Source: Eleginops maclovinus
Lineage: Eukaryota; Chordata; Actinopteri; Perciformes; Eleginopidae
Direction: 5' to 3'
NCBI RefSeq assembly: GCF_036324505.1
Contig: NC_086354.1
Coordinates: 24,558,707-24,622,706 of the forward strand
DNA: 64,000 nt
Positions 57,906 through 64,000 of the stretch are shown here, piece after piece. Position 1 is the stretch's first letter, and the number at the start of each line of letters is the position of its first letter. A program made the position numbers and the translations under genes. Under the pieces are notes generated by a model. The model had not been told where the DNA came from, ran no database searches, and saw only the letters and a list, made by a program, of their open reading frames with translations.

Positions 57906-58070
57906 GTATTTGTCTCACTCCTCTTTTCACCCTCTGTCTGAAACCAGAGCCCAGTCTGCTCTGATTGGTTAGCTGGCCGACTCTGTTGTGATTGGTCAAC
58001 CTCTTAGAGCTGTCCCGCCCTTTAGCCTATCACGTACGTTGTGTGTTTGTGTTTAAGCACAGTTTATATA
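57906..58070 (+). mobile_element. Partial copy of the 20090-20535 element (middle)
   Basis: CACCCTCTGTCTGAAACC plus AGAGCCCAGTCTG (57929-57959) matches 20216-20246. It continues TTGGTCAACCTCTTAGAGC and TGTCCCGCCC, preserving middle sequence lost at the first copy. It abuts 57-bp array 3. Confidence 0.75.
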
Positions 58071-60862
58071 TTAAATCCCTTCATTTCCTCAAAGGTTACC
58101 AAAGTCCAGGTGGAAAGGAATTCATCAACAGCACACACATGCATGTCAAAGGTCCTCTTTAGTGCTACACACAAACATCTGAACAACAGTGTGTATCTCA
58201 GGTGTTTGAATACGGCTGAAGAGACTTGCTCCCGTTTTATTGGATTCTTATTTATATCCTTCGTGCTGACCCACTTTCTCCTCGGGGATCAATACCAAAC
58301 ATTTTATTGTATCTTATCTCAGATCTGAGCGAGCGGCCGCCGTGCTGTGAGCGCTGTGTGTTTAAGTGCAGTGAATCGATGGCGGGCTAAGTGGCGTCTG
58401 ATCTGTAATGCAAAGTCGTGATGGAGCCATCAGACAAGCAGAGGCTGATTCCTCAAGTGATTCAGGAGGTTACGGTCTGACCGTTTAATGAGAGAAGCAC
58501 TTTTGTGACTCTTATGAGAGAGACAGTATTCCAGCACAGCACGGATATCATTAAAGACTCCAACATCTGTTTCCATATGGACACATGTTCCAGAGACTCA
58601 CACAAGGCTACCCAGGACATCTGGAGCCAGGATGTCCTTTAGAAGACAATTGAATCCAGCCTGCGAGAGCTTTTATTTTGAAAGGACTTCTGAGAGTTCC
58701 TGCCAGCGCCTCGTATCGTTGATCATTTAACCTTTCAGGGAGCATGCTGGGAGTGAAACCACTGACCCTCGGGTTGGTACACATCCATTTACACAATGAG
58801 CCAAAGCTATGAGGAGGAACATATCATAGCAACGATGTTGTTGAAGACACGCACACTTGTCAGAGGAAGTGAAAAGTGCAAGCGGTCGAATCCACAGAAT
58901 ACAAGGCTAACAAGCAATGGCCTACAGCATTGTGTGTAAGACGCACGATAAATTCACTCCAAAAAACCTCACCAACAGATATCAATGGGTCCAATAATCC
59001 CTGTGACGGTGGTGTAGAGGACTCAGCATTGGTTTTTCCAGGCTGGGCCCTGAGGTTCAACACCCAGGGGAATCCTGCATGTGTTTCCATATTTGTTTCG
59101 GAAAGTTTCAGATGTCTCTCCTGATGGGAATGTGTTGTAGCGTGTTAGCAACGTAATCATGAAATTAACACTCCGTGCTATTTCTAAAAACAGCTGTTCA
59201 TGGTTTGTTTTATTGTTATAGCTAAACCTGGAGACCCTCTACCTCTACGCCCTCTATTGGACGATGACTCCCCCTCTGCACTCAGACTTTCAGCTTCTTC
59301 CTTCAGGAGGGTAGTTGTCCGAACTTGTAAAACAAAGCGGTGTAAAAACCTTAATCCTGCAGCTATAAGTTGGATCCTGTGTCTTTTATCTGCAAACTAA
59401 ATCTACCCAACCTGAACCTGAATTAACACACACTTTTAACTACATGGTCAAAACACACTAGATCCCAGCACCTTATAATGGAGCACTTGAATGACCCCAC
59501 AGGTGTGTGTTGTTCCTCTCTGGGGCTAATCACAGCCGGGCTCTGTGTATACGTTTCAAAGGGAGTGTATCATGAGTGAGAGCCTTGCATGGATAGTGGA
59601 CTGTAAAATGAGGGATCAAACATTGATGGGGAGGCCGTTAATAATGCAGAGGCAGGGAACAGATCTGTTGGTGAGCACAAGCTAAAGGAGCAACACCAGG
59701 GGTCGCACAAAGGAAGCTGAAATCATATCCCAGAGTCTGCACAAATTGGGCTTTTTTAAAATATGCTCTTTCAAAAGCAAAACTATTTAATGAATGCATA
59801 TTTTTAACTGCGTTTCAATAATGCAAGTCTAGCTTTTGAAGCCACCTTTGTGCATATGGAAGGAAATCTATGAAGATGATTCAGCAGTTGGACTTCTTGT
59901 GACTCCATGTTGCTCTGTAGACCTTGTTATCCATCAATCTGACACGCTGCTATCTATTCTGGTATGAACAATTTACAACTGCTTAATCTATTCAACATGA
60001 GGATCTTAATGGCCAGCACTGATTGCAAATAGCCGTGTGAATTATTAAAAGACGCTATCTGAGGGATGAGCAGATGCTAATGAATTGACTTCTATCAGGT
60101 TAAATATCTCGACTTATCTGCACGTACACACATGAGTGTGAGAACTGTTTTCACTTTTAGCACGCTCATCAACTATGCCTCACAGAGAAGACAACAGTCC
60201 ACACCCGCAGAAGGTAAAACCTGTTTCCTTCCATCAACGCTAACAATTCTAAAAAGCTTGACACTAAAAGACGTTGAGTGATGAAGAAAGGCGAATGAGC
60301 TATATTTTCATAAAGGGTGTAGTTGCTATAAGTTTGCACTCCACTCTGAAAGTGGGTGCTAGTTAGCCTAGCTTGCTAGCATTGGCCAGATTAGCACTTG
60401 CAAGATGTGTCAACTGCCTCATCAGCGATTCCTCACTAAGAGCATTACGGCCCGCCCTCTGACTGAACCTCTCACACTTCAACATGCCAAAACTGAAAGA
60501 GTGTGAATAGTGCAAAAAGCACTCGATCCTACAAATACTGTACTCTATGTTTTGCTTAACAAGTAGATAGAACTTCAAATAAAGCCTATCAGACATCCTC
60601 ATGCTGTGTGAGTCTGCGCCTCAGAGCCCGGGCTTTGCAGCGACGCTCCCCAGCAGCATCATCATCCCTTTACAGGATTTAATGCAGTTCACCTCCTATA
60701 TATGGAATAATGACTTTGCAGACTGAGGCTGAATATTAATGTGAACTCCAGATGCCCCGAGTCTGACAGGCAGGCCGTGAACTCTGAAGACTCAAACCTC
60801 TCCATCATCCGTACTGTAATGACGCCGAGACCCAGAGATAATGCTGGATAAAACCTGGATCT
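58071..60862. other. Noncoding; possible conserved element at 59755-60130
   Basis: No gene recognised. 58280-58320 (CGGGGATCAATA, TGTATCTTATCT) may be a retroelement tail. Confidence 0.45.
58590..58810 (-). mobile_element. Possible decayed tRNA-like SINE
   Basis: TGGGAGTGAAACCACTGACC (58749-58768) and CAATGAGCCAAAG (58794-58806) resemble the complement of a box B/box A head, but with a changed box B. The body is not recognised. Confidence 0.35.
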
Positions 60863-63165
60863 CAGCAGGAGAGGACTCTTTAAAGTAGAGACGCTACATA
60901 CTGATATACACCTGAACATCAGCAGGAGAGGACTCTTTAAAGTAGAGACACTACATACTGATATACACCTGAACATCAGCAGGAGAGGACTCTTTAAAGT
61001 AGAGACACTACATACTGATATACACCTGAACATCAGCAGGAGAGGACTCTTTAAAGTAGAGACTCTAAATACTGATATACACCTGAACATCAGCAGGAGA
61101 GGACTCTTTAAAGTAGAGACTCTACATACTGATATACACCTGAACATCAGCAGGAGAGGACTCTTTAAAGTAGAGACTCTACATACTGATATACACCTGA
61201 ACATCAGCAGGAGAGGACTCTTTAAAGTAGAGAATCTACATACTGATATACACCTGAACATCAGCAGGAGAGGACTCTTTAAAGTAGAGACTCTACATAC
61301 TGATATACACCTGAACATCAACAGGAGAGGACTCTTTAAAGTAGAGACACTACATACTGATATACACCTGAACATCAACAGGAGAGGACTCTTTAAAGTA
61401 GAGACTCTACATACTGATATACACCTGAACATCAGCAGGAGAGGACTCTTTAAAGTAGAGACACTACATACTGATATACACCTGAACATCAGCAGGAGAG
61501 GACTCTTTAAAGTAGAGAATCTACAGACTGATATACACCTGAACATCAGCAGGAGAGGACTGTTTAAAGTAGAAACGCTACATACTGATATACACCTGAA
61601 TATCAGCAGGAGAGGACTCTTTAAAGTAGAGACACTACATACTGATATACACCTGAACATCAGCAGGAGAGGACTCTTTAAAGTAAAGACACTACATACT
61701 GATATACACCTGAACATCAGCAGGAGAGGACTCTTTAAAGTAGAGACACTACATACTGATATACACCTGAACATCAGCAGGAGAGGACTCTTTAAAGTAG
61801 AGACTCTACATACTGATATACACCTGAACATCAGCAGGAGAGGACTCTTTAAAGTAGAGACTCTACATACTGATATACACCTGAACATCAGCAGGAGAGG
61901 ACTCTTTAAAGTAGAGACTCTACATACTGATATAGACCTGAACATCAGCAGGAGAGGACTCTTTAAAGTAGAGACACTACATACTGATATAGACCTGAAC
62001 ATCAGCAGGAGAGGACTCTTTAAAGTAGAGACTCTACATACTGATATAGACCTGAACATCAGCAGGAGAGGACTCTTTAAAGTAGAGACTCTACATACTG
62101 ATATAGACCTGAACATCAGCAGGAGAGGACTCTTTAAAGTAGAGACTCTACATACTGATATAGACCTGAACATCAGCAGGAGAGGACTCTTTAAAGTAGA
62201 GAATCTACAGACTGATATACACCTGAACATCAGCAGGAGAGGACTGTTTAAAGTAGAAACGCTACATACTGATATACACCTGAATATCAGCAGGAGAGGA
62301 CTCTTTAAAGTAGAGACACTACATACTGATATACACCTGAACATCAGCAGGAGAGGACTCTTTAAAGTAAAGACACTACATACTGATATACACCTGAACA
62401 TCAGCAGGAGAGGACTCTTTAAAGTAGAGACACTACATACTGATATACACCTGAACATCAGCAGGAGAGGACTCTTTAAAGTAGAGACTCTACATACTGA
62501 TATACACCTGAACATCAGCAGGAGAGGACTCTTTAAAGTAGAGACGCTACATACTGATATACACCTGAACATCAGCAGGAGAGGACTCTTTAAAGTAGAG
62601 ACTCTACATACTGATATAGACCTGAACATCAGCAGGAGAGGACTCTTTAAAGTAGAGACACTACATACTGATATAGACCTGAACATCAGCAGGAGAGGAC
62701 TCTTTAAAGTAGAGACTCTACATACTGATATAGACCTGAACATCAGCAGGAGAGGACTCTTTAAAGTAGAGACTCTACATACTGATATAGACCTGAACAT
62801 CAGCAGGAGAGGACTCTTTAAAGTAGAGACTCTACATACTGATATAGACCTGAACATCAGCAGGAGAGGACTCTTTAAAGTAGAGACACTACATACTGAT
62901 ATAGACCTGAACATCAGCAGGAGAGGACTCTTTAAAGTAGAGACTCTACATACTGATATAGACCTGAACATCAGCAGGAGAGGACTCTTTAAAGTAGAGA
63001 CTCTACATACTGATATAGACCTGAACATCAGCAGGAGAGGACTCTTTAAAGTAGAGACTCTACATACTGATATAGACCTGAACATCAGCAGGAGAGGACT
63101 CTTTAAAGTAGAGACACTACATACTGATATACACCTGAACATCAGCAGGAGAGGACTCTTTAAAG
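60863..63165 (-). repeat. 57-bp satellite, array 4 (about 40.4 units), with 684-bp higher-order repeat
   Basis: Largest of the four arrays, minus orientation. A rare combination of variants (GAGAATCTACAGACTG, then ACTGTTTAAAGTAGAAACG, then TGAATATCAG) occurs at 61515 and again at 62199, exactly 684 bases (12 units) later, followed both times by the same GTAAAGACAC variant. A subfamily with TATAGACCTG instead of TATACACCTG fills 61930-62165 and 62610-63090. The 817-codon minus-strand frame is not taken as a gene. Confidence 0.97.
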
Positions 63166-63947
63166 CAGAGAGAAAGTGAGTGCAGTCTCAGAGTGGTGAT
63201 ATAATGTCTCTTTTATTCTCAGTTCGTCTCTGAGTCGTCTCTTTTGTCCTCTCTGACCCATTTGAGTGTCTGTCAGGTGCGCCCGCGTCCCGGCGAGACT
63301 CGGCGCTGAAATGCTGATGATGGGGCTCCGGGGCTTGTTGCCTAGCAACAGGCAGCTTGTATGGCGGTGCTGGTCTTTATGTAACGGTGACGGTTTGATG
63401 GTTGAATGTAGGGCGCTCGGTCTCCGGGGATGGGAGGGATGTTTGTGTCAGCGACCATGACCCCCCCGCCCCCCCCCTCCTCTATGGAGTGGATGGGGAG
63501 TAAACAGAAAGGGCACCCAGCGTGAGTAACAGACAGCCTCTCTCTGGGTCTGAGTTTGGGTGGTGTGATCCAGTGTTAACATAAACTCAAAGCAACCTTT
63601 AGATCAAATCCAGACGTCTAGATTATCCGTTTTCTGTGCTGATGTCGTTCTGCTCTACAGACTTAACACGAGGTACAAAATCAAAAGGGTCAAGTCATTT
63701 AGTCAGGAATCAGATTAATGGATAGCAGGATTTGAATAAAGGAGGATATGGTTCCCAGCACACACTCCCAGGATAATGGACTGGTGACAGGAGGCAGTAG
63801 TAGGCACGTTGGGAGAACTCAACCTCCTTCTCCGGCAGCATGCAGCATCTCAGCGTTTGTTCATGGCTGTGTGTCAGCCGGCTCTGTTTCCAACGTGCTT
63901 TTTCTAAAATCATGAATCTGAAACACTTTTTAAGGGTTCATCTATAA

Positions 63948-63949
<2 letters not shown>
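63166..63949. other. No supported gene; X-box-like palindrome at 63337-63349
   Basis: The GC-rich part at 63260-63350 contains GTTGCCTAGCAAC. No coding frame with features. Confidence 0.45.

Positions 63950-64000
<51 letters not shown>
63950..64000 (+). repeat. (GT)n microsatellite running off the window
   Basis: At least 51 bases; the right end is not in the window. Confidence 0.97.

Noticed and set aside
59200..59400. Possible LINE coding fragment (66-codon frame)
   Set aside because: Only a vague resemblance to LINE protein ends; not enough to annotate.
60689..63142. 817-codon minus-strand open frame
   Set aside because: It is the 57-bp satellite read in its stop-free frame. No domain, no promoter or splice context, and the same happens in the three other arrays (611, 267 and 269 codons).

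Overview
The window looks like vertebrate, most probably teleost fish, nuclear DNA. There are no operons or dense reading frames. It is rich in long (GT)n/(CA)n microsatellites, minisatellites and dispersed repeats of kinds I know from ray-finned fish: a tRNA-derived SINE, a Tc1-like transposase relic, a hAT-type MITE and LINE 3' tails. The only protein-coding gene I can support is basp1, brain acid soluble protein 1 (CAP-23/NAP-22).

basp1 is on the + strand. Its coding exon begins just after a splice acceptor at 34254-34255, starts at 34272 and stops at 34924-34926. The frame is broken by one extra C in a six-C run (34504-34509). Without that base the reading gives a 217-residue protein, close to the 227 of human BASP1. 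In mammals the whole coding region lies in one exon behind a large intron with a noncoding first exon. The DNA to the left is therefore probably intron and promoter, and a candidate first exon is proposed near 23930-24088. The 3' UTR probably runs to a poly(A) signal at 37435-37440.

Layout. 1-11.7 kb: sequence without recognised genes, a 72-bp minisatellite (4.2-4.7 kb) and short microsatellites. 11.7-15.9 kb: two copies of one dispersed element in opposite orientation, each with a 32-bp tandem array, around a 208-bp (GT)n. 16-29 kb: dispersed repeats, a possible promoter, a 14-bp minisatellite and a hAT MITE. 29.4-30.0 kb: the first of four arrays of one 57-bp satellite; the others are at 43.3-44.0, 56.1-57.9 and 60.9-63.2 kb. 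33.3-37.5 kb: a 192-bp (GT)n, then basp1. 37.5-64 kb: gene-poor DNA with SINEs, a Tc1 relic, AT-rich repeats, microsatellites and the three remaining 57-bp arrays.

The strongest unusual signal is the 57-bp family: about 95 units in four arrays, two in each orientation, with higher-order organisation of 12 units (684 bp). Because 57 is a multiple of 3 the arrays give very long open frames (up to 817 codons), which I regard as repeat artefacts. I saw no new multi-gene system. The rest is regulatory or structural DNA that would need comparison with other genomes to judge.
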